DNA from: Shinisaurus crocodilurus
Lineage: Eukaryota > Chordata > Lepidosauria > Squamata > Shinisauridae
Direction: 5' to 3'
NCBI GenBank assembly: GCA_021292165.1
Contig: CM037877.1
Span: 211,958,715-212,022,714, forward strand
Length of the DNA stretch: 64,000 bases
The first letter of the stretch is position 1. Each line of letters begins with the position of its first letter. A program made the position numbers and the translations under genes. Below are positions 25,741-37,571 of this stretch, one piece after another. The notes under the pieces were generated by a model that was given only the letters and a program-made list of their open reading frames with translations, was not told the origin of the DNA and made no database searches.

Positions 25741-26159
25741 GTAGGAATCAAAGTATGAGTCATACCTTGCTAAAAAAAAAATTATTTTTTTTTTAAAAAG
25801 CTCCTTCATTGCACACTCCAGTCTCCTACCGGCATCACTTGCAAAGTTTTCAGCAGCAAATGTTATACTAATTGTGGAATTATTTCCCCTCTCTAAAGTG
25901 GGTATAATGTCAATGCTAGCAACTTACCTACCTGAACAGCAGTTATGAGAATAATACTTGTAAACTAATCTGATACTGCTGTGATAAACGTACTGGGAAT
26001 AATTTAATAATGGAAGGTCTTATGGAATAGTCACTAAACTATATGAACAGTTAATTAAAGAGAAGGGTGTAACTGAATTTTCCCAAGAGGTGATAATAAA
26101 GGTCTCGAAAAGGAGTAAAAAAAACAGAATGCTTTTAAAAGAAAAATTGCCAGGTCTAT
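25741..26159. other. Intron 1 stretch with no recognised element
   Basis: Nothing supported. Confidence 0.45.
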
Positions 26160-26780
26160 ACTATTTATTTGTTTGCAACATTTATGGACTGCCCAATAAC
26201 AAAGTTTCTCTGGGCAACTAACAGGAAAAATTAAAAACAATAAAATAATAAAACCATAAAATATAACACTGCATAAAATTAGTGACAGATGGTAAAATCA
26301 ATATAACAAGTGCACAACAGCATGGGAAATATTACAAATCTTAAAACTCAAAAAAATATCTGTAAGCAGTGGGGAAAAAATTAAGGTGCAGAAGCCTGGG
26401 AAAGCTGGCAACAAAAATGCCACAGTGAAGGCACCAGTTGGGCCTCTCTGAGGAGGGCATTCCATAACCAGGGTGCCACTACTGAAAAAGGCCACTTCGT
26501 TTGGCAGGGGCACCTTGAGAAGAGCATCAGATGAAGATATTATGGTCCTCTTAGGTATATGTAGCAGGAGGCGATTCTTCAGGAAACCTGGCCCCAGGCT
26601 GTTTACTATATCATATGAGGTTGCTTTTGTGTGATGTCCTGTAATGTAAGACCTTGCATTATTCTGTTCCAGCCCTTCCATTTATGAATAAGTCGTAGAT
26701 GGAAATCTGTGACCCAGAAAATGATAGGCCTCTCCATACAGTATTTTTCAGACACAGCCTGGTCAAGTGGAGCCAGGTTA
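26160..26780 (-). mobile_element. L2/CR1-type LINE 3' end
   Basis: On the minus strand around 26395-26490 the sequence encodes APWLWNALLRE, a worn form of the WNALP motif of L2/CR1 reverse transcriptases, followed by an AT-rich 3' UTR. The part above 26520 is more diverged and its assignment is less sure. Confidence 0.65.
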
Positions 26781-27081
26781 AAGCCTAGCACTATGAATCA
26801 AGTGATGAGCTTTTAGCATCTCATCCTGCTACTCTTTTTAGTCATAGCTGTGAAGTTTCTCTGTGCTTATACCAAGGGGGTGGAAGTTTCAGACAGGATG
26901 TAGATGCATATTACAAAGAAAACCGTAAATGGAACAAATGTAAAGCAAATAAGTGACCTATAACTTTGTACTCCATTAGGGAGAAGGGTGGTGATGGAAT
27001 CATGCTATCAGCTTAGTCACCTCGCTGCTGCTGATGTTCGTAGACAGATATGAAAGATGTTGGGCATATAATAAATGATTA
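26781..27081. other. Intron 1 stretch with no recognised element
   Basis: Nothing supported. Confidence 0.4.
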
Positions 27082-27310
27082 CAGGCAGTCCCCGGGTTAA
27101 GAACGTCCTGACTTACTGACAACCCACACTTAAGAATGGACCATATATGTAAAAATCTGAGTTAAATACAATGGTTCGTACTTATGAACGCATGCACTAT
27201 ACTTTGCAACACTTTGAAAACATTGTGCGACTTCTGTTCCGACTTACGTACAAATTCGACTTAAAGACAGACTTAGGAACGGATCTCGTTTGTAACCTGG
27301 GGACTGCCTG
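27082..27310. mobile_element. Tigger-like MITE (CAGGCAGTCCCC type)
   Basis: It starts caggcagtccccgggttaa and ends with the complement caggcagtccccaggtta, with TA on both sides (27080-27081, 27311-27312). Non-coding. The same family occurs at 62171-62419. Confidence 0.88.
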
Positions 27311-27420
27311 TATTTGACAATCGTATGGCCTGATAATATCGTCTCCTGTCTTGAAACGGCCTTATGCAAGAGCTAGAATCTAACTGCAGTCCCATTGCTG
27401 GAGAAGCAACTTCTGCCACT

Positions 27421-27421
<1 letters not shown>

Positions 27422-27454
<33 letters not shown>
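27422..27454. repeat. (TG)n microsatellite
   Basis: About 16 TG units, between two Tigger-like MITEs. Confidence 0.95.
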
Positions 27455-27455
<1 letters not shown>

Positions 27456-27489
27456 ACTTTTGATGCAGTTTCTAACTTCGAAGCTTATA

Positions 27490-27747
27490 CAGTAATACCT
27501 TGGATTGAGAGCATAATTCGTTCTGGAACCGTGCTTGTAATCCAAAACACTCTTATATCAAAGTGAGTCTCTGGCGGGCGTGAGCAGGGCTGATTTCGGC
27601 CCGCTACGCCCGCTCGAGGTGAGCGGTTACATCCCTACCTTGTATTGCAAGACATCGCTTGTTTATCAAGTTAAAATTTATTTCAAAAATTTGCTTGTCT
27701 TGCAAAACGTTCTCAGACCAAGTTACTTGCAATCCAAGGTATTACTG
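27490..27747. mobile_element. Tigger/mariner-like MITE, TA target duplication
   Basis: Ends match those of the copies at 17742 and 21429, with TA at 27488-27489 and 27748-27749. It has the GC-rich block (about 27567-27645) in the same relative place as the copy at 17742 but in opposite orientation, so the two define a subfamily. Confidence 0.85.
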
Positions 27748-27889
27748 TATTTCTAAGGAAGTGTATAAGTCTTCTCCCATTTTTCTTTCTTTCTTGTTAA
27801 TTTTTGTGCAAAGGATTAAAATGTCGGTATAAACAAACAAAAAAAGCCCTACCTTATTGAATCATTATACATCACAATATACATGGGCA

Positions 27890-28350
27890 GTGCAATCCTA
27901 CGGTCGCTAAATAACATCTAGACTGCCATAGCATTTTTTATAGTCCCAGCTCCAACCTCAGAAACTCGCTCCAAGGCTGGAGCTGGGACTCCGAGCATGG
28001 AGCACCCTCCCCTCCCTCTCACAGCCAGCATGGAAAGAAACATGCTGGCTGCTTCCCCGAGATCGTAGACGTGACCTTGGAGAAGGGGTTTTGTGGGCGT
28101 TCTGGGGGGCAGGGAGGGGAGGAGACAGGTGCCGCCATGATATGAGGTCTCTTGTTGGCGTCTCAGCCTCCTTCCCTCACACTCTGAAGCACTACAGCTG
28201 GATGGCCGAAATCGGCTCTCCAAGTGCTTTGCGGGGTGGGAGGAGTACAGAAGCAGCCTTTGCCTCTGCGCTGCTCCCGCCCTGCATAGGATGCCCATAA
28301 TCCTCTTGAGTTCAGAGGGCTACGGGTATCCAGATTGGATTGCGCCCTAA
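27890..28350. repeat. Fold-back repeat with several internal hairpins
   Basis: The outer ends GCAGTGCAATCCTACGG and the complement of GGATTGCGCCCTAA pair. Inner hairpins include CCAGCTCCAACC/GGCTGGAGCTGG and CCAGCATGGAAAGAAACATGCTGG. Probably a non-autonomous DNA element; the end sequence resembles the hairpin at 48491-48597. Confidence 0.5.
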
Positions 28351-28486
28351 ATATTCAAATATCACAGACAGTCAAAAACATGTGCCCTTTCAGTTGGTTA
28401 GTCGTTCCGCTACCCAATAAATATTGACCAGGTTTGAACAAAAGTGTTATATGTTTGTCTTCTTTCTCTTATGTGAATATAGTTCA

Positions 28487-29353
28487 CATGGCTACGGTAC
28501 CTCCAATATCAGAGGCAGTATGCCTGTTACACCAGTTGCTGGGGAACATGGGCAGGAGGGTGCTGTTGCACTCATGTCCGGCTTGTGGGTTCCCGTGGGC
28601 AGCTGCTTGGCCACTGTGTGAACAGAATGCGGGACTAGATGGACCCTTGGTCTGATCCAGCATGGCTCTTCTTTTTTTTTTTTTTTTGAATTTTTTTATT
28701 GAATTTTCCAAAACAACATTTGGCTTCCGCCTCATTGTCTGACAAACAATACCAATCCTTATCCAATATATAAGTTTCTTCTATTTTCACATAATGAATT
28801 TCTATCACACCCATCTTCAGAAATCAAAACCAAAAGTTATTAAGTCACTTTCCCTCCTCCCCAAGAAGTCCACCAGAGGTTTCCAGTCTTTTTTGAATGA
28901 AGTTAAACAATTTTCTCTAATTAAGCAAGTCAATTTTGCCATCTCTGCTAAGTCCAACATTTTCAACAACCAGTCTTCTATAGTTGGTATAGTTGCTTCT
29001 TTCCATTTTTGAGCATAGATTATTCTTGCTGCCGTCATCATATATTGTAGTAATGTTCCATAGTCTTTCTCAAGTTGCAAGTCTATTATACCCAATAAAA
29101 ACATTTCTGGTTTCAGTTTAATATTCACTTTTAAAATCTTTTGTATCCATGTGTGTATTTGTACCCAATATGTTTTCACTTTTTTACATGTCCACCAAAC
29201 ATGATAAAATGTTCCTTCATGACTTTGACATTTCCAACATACATTTGACACATTATTATACATCTTAGCCAATTTCACAGGAGTTAGGTACCAACGATAC
29301 ATCATCTTGTAAAAATTCTCTCTAAGCCAGCATGGCTCTTCTGATGTTCTTCT
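28487..29353 (+). mobile_element. CR1/L3-like LINE 3' fragment, split by an L1 insertion
   Basis: The 3' UTR runs from about 28487 to 28672 and its last bases (GATGTTCTTCTG) resume at 29343 after the L1. It is collinear with the copy at 16014-16562 once the L1 and one duplicated target are removed. Confidence 0.82.
28673..29326 (-). mobile_element. 5'-truncated L1 with open ORF2 C-terminus and 16-bp target duplication
   Basis: The identical 16-mer ccagcatggctcttct lies at 28657-28672 and 29327-29342. The element carries a poly-A tail (T run from 28673 on +). On the minus strand the frame is open from the truncation point to a stop at 28817 and encodes the L1 ORF2 C-terminus: ENFYKMMYRWYLTPVKLA, then the cysteine/histidine motif CWKCQSHEGTFYHVWWTC. 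ORF1 and most of ORF2 are missing, so it cannot move on its own. The exact duplication and the unbroken frame point to a recent insertion. Confidence 0.93.
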
Positions 29354-30075
29354 GTTTTTATAGTTACTTTGTTACAAATTGCTTATATACATACATAGGC
29401 GCTGTCCTCATTTCCTCTGTTCCTAGGCAAAAAGTGGCACAGGCTGAATACAAGAAGGACTCCACCCCCACCCCCATCCCCATCCCAATAGTTGAAGGAA
29501 GTATGATAGAGCCACCTTGTCATATGATGTACAGACTTATTTTTTCTTTGCTTCAAAAGCCTGCAAAACCTGTTTTACTAGAGGCATTAGTAGACAAAAG
29601 ACATTTGCACTGTGATTTTGAAAAGAAAAGGAACAGCAAGAGTTCCTTCTGCTGCTCCTTATCGTCTCCAAATAGTGCCAATGAGATAAGACCTCACCTC
29701 TTCCTCAAACTTCCTGGCATATGCAGAGGGCTTCGGGGAGAGACAGATTTCTGGTGTTTGTGCTGTGGCATTAAGATGGTAAGAAACAGGACTTGGAGAG
29801 TGGGAGGAGGAGGAACTTGGTGGCAAGAACAGAGTCTGGCTTATAAACCAGGACAATATTGTGGACCTCTGGTCAGAGATATAGTGGCTATGTGTGCAAG
29901 AAGGTGGGGATACATGGGCTCATATTTCCAATGCAAGTTATTTTGTTTCATTCTGGTGTTTGCCTTGGCTTACCTAGGAACAGAATATCTGACTACCATC
30001 ACAGGTTCAGGGCTTTTGAGAATATTACACAAAGGTTAAAATGCCATTGAAGCACATTTGGGGAAAAGCCACAAT

Positions 30076-30181
30076 CCTATTGTAAAAGCATCTGTTTTGC
30101 ATGCAGGAGGTTCAAGGTTCACATAGCAGGTGATGGGAACATCTCTGCCTGAGATCCTGGACAGCTATGCCAGTCAGAATA
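30076..30181 (+). mobile_element. Fragment of a second tRNA-derived SINE family
   Basis: It carries CATCTGTTTTGCATGCAGGA, a B-box-like GGTTCAAGGTTC and CTGCCTGAGATCCTGG, as in the better copies at 58889 and 61869. Confidence 0.6.
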
Positions 30182-31625
30182 CACAACACTGGGCTCCCCT
30201 CAGTCTCTTCAAAGTGCCCCAGTGGCACCTTGAAGGGGTTGCCCATGGTTGCCAAACATTTTTTTTAAATTCCCTCCCCCCAGTTTTCACAAATATTTTA
30301 AAAAATTACCTACACTTGCGCAATGTGGACATCAGCAGTTGTATGGGTGTGGGAATGGGGAACCTCAGGTGGGTATTGTGCAGGGGGGTGTCTGCTGGCA
30401 AATTCCAGGAGGTACCCACCCTGGGCATTGCCCCACAGAAGCTGCAGGTAAGTTTATTTTTGGCTACATCTGACAGCTGTTAAAAGGCGAGCTGTCAAAT
30501 GTAACCAGAGGCACAAGTGATCATAGCTCGTGAAAGTGTGTTAGTGGCTTGTTCACCCCCTTTGCGGCAAGATCCTCATGTGTGTGCGGGGGGAGGTTGG
30601 ACTCATGTGTCCTAAGAGTGCCCTAACTTTTGCACTTGTTCCTGAGATTCTACCACCTCAAGAATATGCAAAAGTATGAGCCATCCCATTTACAGAAGCA
30701 GTTACCTTTGACAGCTGTCAAAAGTAAAACTCAATTTTTAAAGTGTGATTAGGAAGGGTTAAAACATTTTTGCCTGGAAATTGTGCAGGTATATAGACTC
30801 TGTATATCTGTATACTTTCCTGCCAAAAAAATTGGCAGCACCCCACTTTTGTGAGCTAAGATCATTCATGCCTTTTGTTAAATTTGACAGCTCGCCTTTT
30901 GACAAAAGGGGAAAATAAACTTACCTGCAGCCTCTGTGGGGCAATGTCCAGGGTGGATGCCTGCTGGACTTTGCCAGCAGGTATACCCCTGCACATTGCC
31001 CACTTGGGGTTCCCCCTTCCTGCAGTAGCGCAAGTGTGGGTAAAAAAGAATTTAAAAAATAATTTTTGCAAATATTTGTGAAAATTAGTGAGGGAATTAA
31101 AAAATAATGTTTGGCAATCATGGGCTGCCTCTCCAAGGTGCTGCATGGGGCACTTTGAAAGGACTATCTGTAGCTGTCAAAATGGAGATCGCGAAAGTTG
31201 GCTTGACAGCCAGCTTCTGTGATCTCCAGGAAAAAAAGTTTAAAGTGAAAAAAAGCCATGAAACAGCTCATGATTGTGATGGGGAGTGGGGGAAGCCAGT
31301 GCCAGCTGCCCCCAAAGTGCTGCTTGGGCACTTTTGGGGCGGCTGGCACCAGCGGGTGCCAGGGCGCGCTTGGCAAGAGAGGCAAGGTTTTTGGCCAAGC
31401 AAGTTGCTAGCTGATTCCCTGTAACCACGATGGCATCAGTCACCCGGTTCAGGCGACATGACAACCCATCATGGGTACAACAACTCCTAGAACAAGCCAT
31501 GGGTTGTCAGGGTGGCTTGTTGCCCACAAACAAGCCACCCTGCAGGAAGCAGTCCAGGTTCAACCTGCGATGGGTTGTCATCTCGTGCGAACCCAGGCAT
31601 TGTGTGCTTTCCCCTTCCCTGCCAG
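30182..31625. repeat. Large fold-back repeat, copy B
   Basis: The stretch 30190-30530 is inverted as 30860-31175: both contain a GCACCTTGAAGGGG/AAGGTGC block, AATATTTGTGAAAA, a GGGCATTGCCCCACAGAAGC block and a GACAGCTCGCCTTTT motif. Outside this, 31180-31605 matches copy A, including ACAACCCATCATGGG and TGGCTTGTTGCCC. No coding capacity. Confidence 0.65.
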
Positions 31626-32569
31626 CAGCATCTGATGATGTGAAACTGGGTTGGAGAAACAAACCAATTTAATGAGGTCACAAATACAAGATAAGCATTC
31701 CTGCATATTTCAGGGGAGAGGGAAAGAACATGACACAGGGTTGCCATTTTTACAGTAATATGTACACTCAAAAAACAGCCCAGTGTAAGAAGCTCATCAG
31801 TGCCTAAAATATCTTCAATCATTCTCCTCTGAGGAGCCAAGTGACACTTAACATGATAAAGATTCAGTTCCAGATCTTTCCCTCCCTTGGAAATCCAAGA
31901 GCTGTGGACCTTTGTGCCTACAGAATATGCAGTAATTAGCACCTGCCTCATGCCTGTTCATTAATGCCACGGACAGATGTCCCTCAATTGCATACCACAT
32001 TGTAGAAGCTCTAGGTCCGTTCAGTGGGAACAAAGTGATTTTTTTTTTTTAATGGTGCATGTGGAGAATATCTTAATAGCAGGCTGATTTGAGATCTGAG
32101 AGCAACAGGGAGATCTGCCTTTACGGAAGGACATGCTTAGATTAGTCGCACTACCACTATATTTCCTGGTTAACAAGTTGATAGCCTGCTGATCCTTAAA
32201 AAAGCAGAAATACAAAACAGAGACAACACAATATCCAATATTGTGTGCATTCTGTGATGCACTATGAAAGTTGGTGTTGGGTGCATAGCTCAGCTGTTTC
32301 AGGTGTGTGTTGAGCAACTTTCAAGCCCTAGGCTTGCAAAGCATGTGGGCCCTGCCTGGGAAATCTCCAGAAGCTGAGAAGAATTTCCAGTGTTATGGAG
32401 CAAGCCATCATGTGCTATGTCATAATACTTTGTCTCTTCCCACAAATAGCAGAAACACAATAAATTATTCAAACTAAGCAGTTATATATAAAAATTTGCA
32501 TAATTTAAGCTAAGCCCTTTCTGATGCATTTTTTTTTTGGAGGGGGGTTATATTTAAAGCTCTGTGTAA
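31626..32569. other. Intron 1 stretch with no recognised element
   Basis: Nothing supported. Confidence 0.45.
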
Positions 32570-32574
32570 ACCAG

Positions 32575-32716
32575 CCTTCCCCAACATGGTGACTTCCAGA
32601 TGTGTTGGACTACAATCCTCGTCATCCCAGGCAGCATGACTGATGGCCATGCTGGGTGGGGTTGATGAGTGTTGTACTAGTCCAACAAATCTGGAGGGCG
32701 CCAGGTTGGGGAGGGC
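32575..32716. mobile_element. Short palindromic hAT-like MITE
   Basis: Ends cagccttccccaacatggt and the complement ggttggggagggctg flank the inner arms TGTTGGACTACAATCC and GTTGTACTAGTCCAAC. Imperfect 8-bp flanks GTGTAAAC and GCGTAGAC fit a worn hAT target duplication. Confidence 0.75.
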
Positions 32717-33599
32717 TGGCGTAGACGGCCCTGACAATAACTTGTCTGAATGTGCCTCATAGAGGATTCTATGTAAATCAAAAACACGCACACACATTCA
32801 CCGGTAGAAATTGGCCCAACGGAACGTGTTTTCATGTGCATCTTAGTTTACTTTTTCTCTGGTACTAGTAATAACTATATTTGACTACCATGATTGCTAA
32901 TGCATTTGAAGCATTATGATCTATCCTAGAAATGAAGCTTTGTCTTTCACCCATGAAAAGTGAGCTGATATGTATAATCATGGCCATAAAATCGGTCCTT
33001 TCTGCTGTCCAATTTGAAAGAAATATCGTCATTATCCTGAGGCATTTATATATTATCTGCAGCTTGCTGACTGTTAGTATGAGCTCCAGGACTGGAATGG
33101 TCTTTTAATAATAGGTCAGGGTCCCCTCTTTTAACCCCCCCCAAAACCTAAAACACAATAGTTGTTTTTTAATTATTCTTTCAGTAGCTTTTGCTTTTGT
33201 GAGCAACATCTGTTATACTGAAGCTCATAAATTATACCTACTGTGGAAGGGATAATTAATTTGGGGGCAACTGTAGAAGTTCACCTATTTGTAATTTTAT
33301 GGGCTTGGTCTAATGTATGCATAGTAAGAAATTGTTTTTTCACTAGAAGGATCCATCAGCAGTTTTTGTGGAGCATAGAATAGTCTGGTTCTCTTATAGT
33401 ATTGCTGACATTTTAGTGAAGGTGAAGAGGAGGTAGATTTAAAAGGCATTGACATTCAGATGCACGATGCCTTGATATAATTTGTTTCTTGATCGCCATG
33501 CTCCTATCAGTATGCTTCCATTTGCCTTGAGCAGTAATGTGCAAAGTTATCATTTGTGATGATTCTGTAAAGCTCAGCTGATAATGAGGTGCTGGCATC

Positions 33600-34026
33600 C
33601 CTCTTTCTTTATGCTTGCTTAGAGCCAAGCAGACATTACTTTAAAGACGTAAGAAGCAGCTACATCTTTCCCCCCTATTTTACTCTAAAGTAAGTGCAGG
33701 GACCTGGTCTTTAATCCTCCCCCCACACACACACACAGTGTCCCCAATCCAGATCCCCCCATGCACCTATAGTTTATATAGCCATATAGTGATCCATTCA
33801 CTTTAATGAATCAGTGTTTGACAATAAAAATTGTGGTGGGGGGGGCAATCTGGATCCAGAACCACAGTGGGGTGAAGGCTGAATGCCCCCTACCCTGCAT
33901 GCTAGGGTCCCAATCTACATCGGGCCCTCTGTACATACTCTAGAGTAAAACAGAAAAAAGATGTAGCTGCTTGCTACGTCTTTAACGTAATGTCTGCTTT
34001 GGGTCTAAGCAAGCATAAAGAAGAGA
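33600..34026. mobile_element. Palindromic MITE with about 95-bp arms, family 'AAGCAGACATTAC', copy 1
   Basis: The left arm 33600-33698 and right arm 33930-34026 are near-perfect complements over motifs TTTATGCTTGCTTAGA, AAGCAGACATTAC, AAAGACGTA and AAGCAGCTACATCTTT. The loop holds a short CA tract. A second, shorter-armed copy lies at 60973-61252. Superfamily unknown. Confidence 0.75.
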
Positions 34027-34309
34027 TATGCAGTACTGGATAAGTTGCCCAGGAGATGGTGATCCCATTCACCGTTGGCTTGTAGTCTTCCCATGTGGCA
34101 ATTCACGTCTTCTTTTGCCCCAGTTTTCTATCTGTAAAATGCATCTAAATCTTTACTACTAAGAAGGGGATTAGGAGGTTAAAATGCATCTGTTTTCATA
34201 ACGGCAGGTCTTCTTGTGGCCTTGCCCTACCTACCGTCCTAAAACAAGGATGTGTGAACATAATCTACTTTATGTCTTGCATAATCTACTTTAAATAAAA
34301 ACCTAATAA

Positions 34310-34445
34310 AGAAGCATGTGGCACCTTAAAGACTAACATTTATTATGGCATAAGCTTTCATGGGCTAGAGTTGTTTCTTGTCCATGAACGCTTATGCCAT
34401 AATAAATCTGTTAAGTCTTTAAGGTGCTACAAGCCTCTTCATTGT
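34310..34445. repeat. Head-to-head inverted repeat, 60-bp arms
   Basis: GCACCTTAAAGACTAACATT and TTATTATGGCATAAGC on the left are repeated inverted on the right, meeting near 34375. A partial relative lies at 22500-22640. Confidence 0.65.
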
Positions 34446-34679
34446 TTTTGCAGCTACCTCCCTTTCCAGAAGTTAAATCAAAACTATAATCCACAAAACT
34501 GAACTGATTATTAAGAACACATAAAAGATAGTTGCCCACCTGACTGATATAAAGAACTTGATAATTCCCTTAACTCAAACTGGTTTATGAGGAAACTGTT
34601 AACTTTAGTTAAATTTCTTCAAACTTATGATGAGGCCATAATTTAGTTAGTCCTATACTCAGTAAAGAGCATTTTCAGT

Positions 34680-34985
34680 ATACGGTACTCCGTATCTTGT
34701 GTAAATTATAGGCCTATAATTAACCCAGGTGATATCCTTACGGCTATATTGGCAGAGAGATTTCAAAGAGTTTTCCAGACAATTATCCACACACAAAAAA
34801 CAAGTTGTTTTTATTTGGCAGAGGCATGGCCCAGAAATATCTGGCAAGCTATTGCTTTAGTTTCTTTGGCAGTCTTTTCTCCTAACTCTGCTCTAATTAC
34901 TTGGTCCTCCCAAACTATTCAATGGGTTTACATTTTAGTCTCACCAGTTTCTCCTTGGTGTTCTTGCTTAAGACTGTAAGAAGTG
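34680..34985 (+). pseudogene. Very old L1-like reverse transcriptase fragment
   Basis: A + strand frame reads ILAERFQRVFQTIIH and later NIWQAIALV and IQWVYILVSP. These line up, in order, with the L1 ORF2 segments 'iLAeRLqkvlp.iIH', 'DNIRrvi' and 'fIrWiqlLYsSP'. The match is weak and shortened, so this is only a probable remnant. Confidence 0.4.
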
Positions 34986-35481
34986 TCTTGAAGGATCATC
35001 ATAACAAGGTCCTCCTAGTCCGGCATTCTTTGCAAGAATCCCAGCAACCAGCAGGTGCTATGTGGTCCACTAGAAATAGGGCATTGGTCCACCGATGGAC
35101 CATGGGTGACCTTCTGCCTACCTCTCTAAAGGATTTTTACCACGTATGGGTAAGGACAGAAGGTGGTGGGGGTTCAGTTTGAAAGTACTGAGTTCCTGAA
35201 AAGGGAAAATTCTTCTTTCAAGTCAAGTAGAATCGCTATGCTGTAAGAGAGCAGCCTACTGTGCCTCATTGTTAGGTTTATTATTGCGGTGGTGAAATGA
35301 ACTCTGGAATGGTTTAGATTTTGGAGTCCGATGTCAGCTATTGGATCTACGGTAGTTATGCTGGCACTTCCTACCAAGGAAATCCCCCACCAAAGTGACT
35401 CCATTCACAGAAATCCTCTTTGTCCCAAGGAGTCAATGCTTAGAAGGACTGAGGCTCATGTAAAACTCACCAACCATATCC

Positions 35482-35517
<36 letters not shown>

Positions 35518-36458
35518 ATAGCTTTTGAAGCAAGATTGTGTGAGATGTGGTACTTGAAGGCAGCAAATATATATTCAAACCTCTGAATCTAGGGGAAGTG
35601 TGGCTTTATTGCAAAAGCTGCAGTGTGGATGTAACGAAGAATATACAAGACGCTTGACAATTCATATGTAGGAGGCACAGGCTCTCTCTACTGTAAAGGC
35701 TCTTTTGGGATTTGTTTATGGAAGACATTATGCTAGCAAAGGAAAGTGGAGTTCTCTGCAGATGTCCCCTCTTATTTTCTTTTTTAAGAAAAGGTATTGT
35801 TTTGTTTTAATTCTTGAACAATTGGGAGTATGTTTTGACTTAACAAGCAGTTCATTCTCCCTTGATTATTTTTTTCCCATGGAGTACGTGCATGAATAAG
35901 GCTTCAAGATGCAGCCTCGTAATTTAGATGATAAATGTTTCTGATTTGGAATGCCAGGCATGGCATGGCACTAATAAGTAGCTAGCTATTACTAGATCAT
36001 TGGGTGCCTCTGCTTTTGAGCATTCCGTGAGTCACACTGAATGGGCAGGTGTGTAGAGAAAGTGCTCAGTGCTGCGTGAGCTCAGGGCGTTTAGCAGATA
36101 CTTCAGAAGAGGTGCGCCAAAGATGTGAGGACTCTTCCCTTCTCTCAGAAAAGGTAGGTTTTTTCTAAGGATCTTGGACTTAGGATATGGGTAGCCCAGT
36201 CCCAAGTGCTGCATATCAGGAGTTCTGAAAACAAATGGAGTTTGCATCAGAAGAGAAATTTGAGGTTTGACACTCAAGGGAGGCCATTCTTTTTCACTTA
36301 ATATTTAATCTTTACCATGCTTCAGCAAAGCGTACTTCTTGATACTATGAAATAAATGTGCACTTCCTGCTTTTAAAAATAGCTCATGCAGTTTCTCTTT
36401 CTGCATCTGTGTATGTGCTTTATTATGCTTCTTTTGGAATACAACCTCTGGCCTCTTC
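34986..36458. other. Intron 1 stretch; a TTA microsatellite only
   Basis: A (TTA)n tract of about 11 units lies at 35482-35515. No exon or other element is supported. Confidence 0.5.
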
Positions 36459-36466
36459 ATTTACAT

Positions 36467-36605
36467 CAGGGATGGGGAACGCTGTGGCCCTCCAGATGTT
36501 GTTGGACCGTAACTCCCATCATCCCTCACTATTGGCTATGCTGGCTAGGGTTAATGGGAGTTGCAGTCCAAAAACATCTGGAAGGTCACACATTCCACAC
36601 CCCTG
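36467..36605. mobile_element. Short palindromic hAT MITE with perfect 8-bp target duplication
   Basis: The element starts cagggatgg and ends cacccctg. It is flanked by identical atttacat at 36459-36466 and 36606-36613. Inner arms GCCCTCCAGATGTTGTTGGA and CAAAAACATCTGGAAGG pair. This copy defines the family whose worn members lie at 2554, 16549, 20805, 32575, 37424, 51677, 60500 and 63505. Confidence 0.9.
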
Positions 36606-37423
36606 ATTTACATACTATCCATGATTTGAAGGATCTCACTTCTTTAGGGTTGGATCAGTGACTCCCAAGTGGAGTGTGTCGTGGTCCCAGGTGGTGTGAC
36701 ATGGTGTCTAGGGTTGGCTTTTCCAGTACACCAATGTCCCTCCCCCACTCTCCTCCCCCACTCTCCTCCCCACATAGGTCAAGCTAGTGCCTTTTATTGG
36801 GAGCTGTGCAAAGCATGCATGCTCAGTAATTCCAAAAGTCCCTATCCCATCTCTTGAGACCTCCAGGAAGTGTTTCTTCCTTGATCTCAATAGTGGTGCA
36901 CTATGGATAAGCACTCACATTGCAGTGGGTGAGCTATAAGTTGTCTACCTCTGAAATGCTCTTTTTCCTCCCCTGTAACTAAACAGAGCTGTCTCCAGAT
37001 ACGGCAGTGTGCCTGCACCTCTAACCTCTTACCATTATTTTTTTTTAAATATGTCCATCATTCTTGCAGGACACTAGTGTGCCTCATCCCCTTTTGAGTC
37101 ACTGATAATAAGTTAGCTCAATATTTGTTACCAGTTAGAATTTCTTTTAGAAGCAATGCCGTGTCTTCGTACCATGCATTCTAAGCTTATTAAATGATGA
37201 TTTGATTTGATCCCTCCGGCCTCTTTCATAAGCAAAAAGCTAATTAGCTTCGTGACCCTCTTCCAGACCTTGAAACAAGCAACAGCGTATATCACCTGAC
37301 ATCACCTCAGACAGGGTCCTTTCTCAAGAAGGGGCAGTCATGCCTTCACATGTATGTCATCAAGTGATGAGGCGAGTGGTGAATGCATACGTGTGTGTAA
37401 GCCCCAACTACAGAGCAGCCTTC

Positions 37424-37546
37424 TTGAACCTGATTCCCTCCAGATGTTCTATTCCCACCACCCCTGATCATTGGCAATTCTGGCTGGGGCTGCTTGGAGT
37501 TGTAATTCCAATAATCTAGAGGGCATCGTGTTCGGGAAGGCTGCAG
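37424..37546. mobile_element. Short palindromic hAT-like MITE
   Basis: Ends GCAGCCTTCTTGAACCTG and the complement GTGTTCGGGAAGGCTGC, with CCCTCCAGATGT and GGCTGGGGCTG inside. A GA tract follows directly (37546-37571). Confidence 0.65.
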
Positions 37547-37571
37547 GAGAGAGAGAGAAAGAGAGAGAGAG

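Noticed and set aside
29332..30039. Longest open frame in the window (235 codons, + strand)
   Set aside because: It begins inside a LINE tail, has no domain, no splice context and a composition unlike a protein; best explained as chance.
35482..35515. Tandem repeat resembling a regular array (CRISPR-like)
   Set aside because: It is a plain TTA microsatellite with no spacers, in a vertebrate genome.
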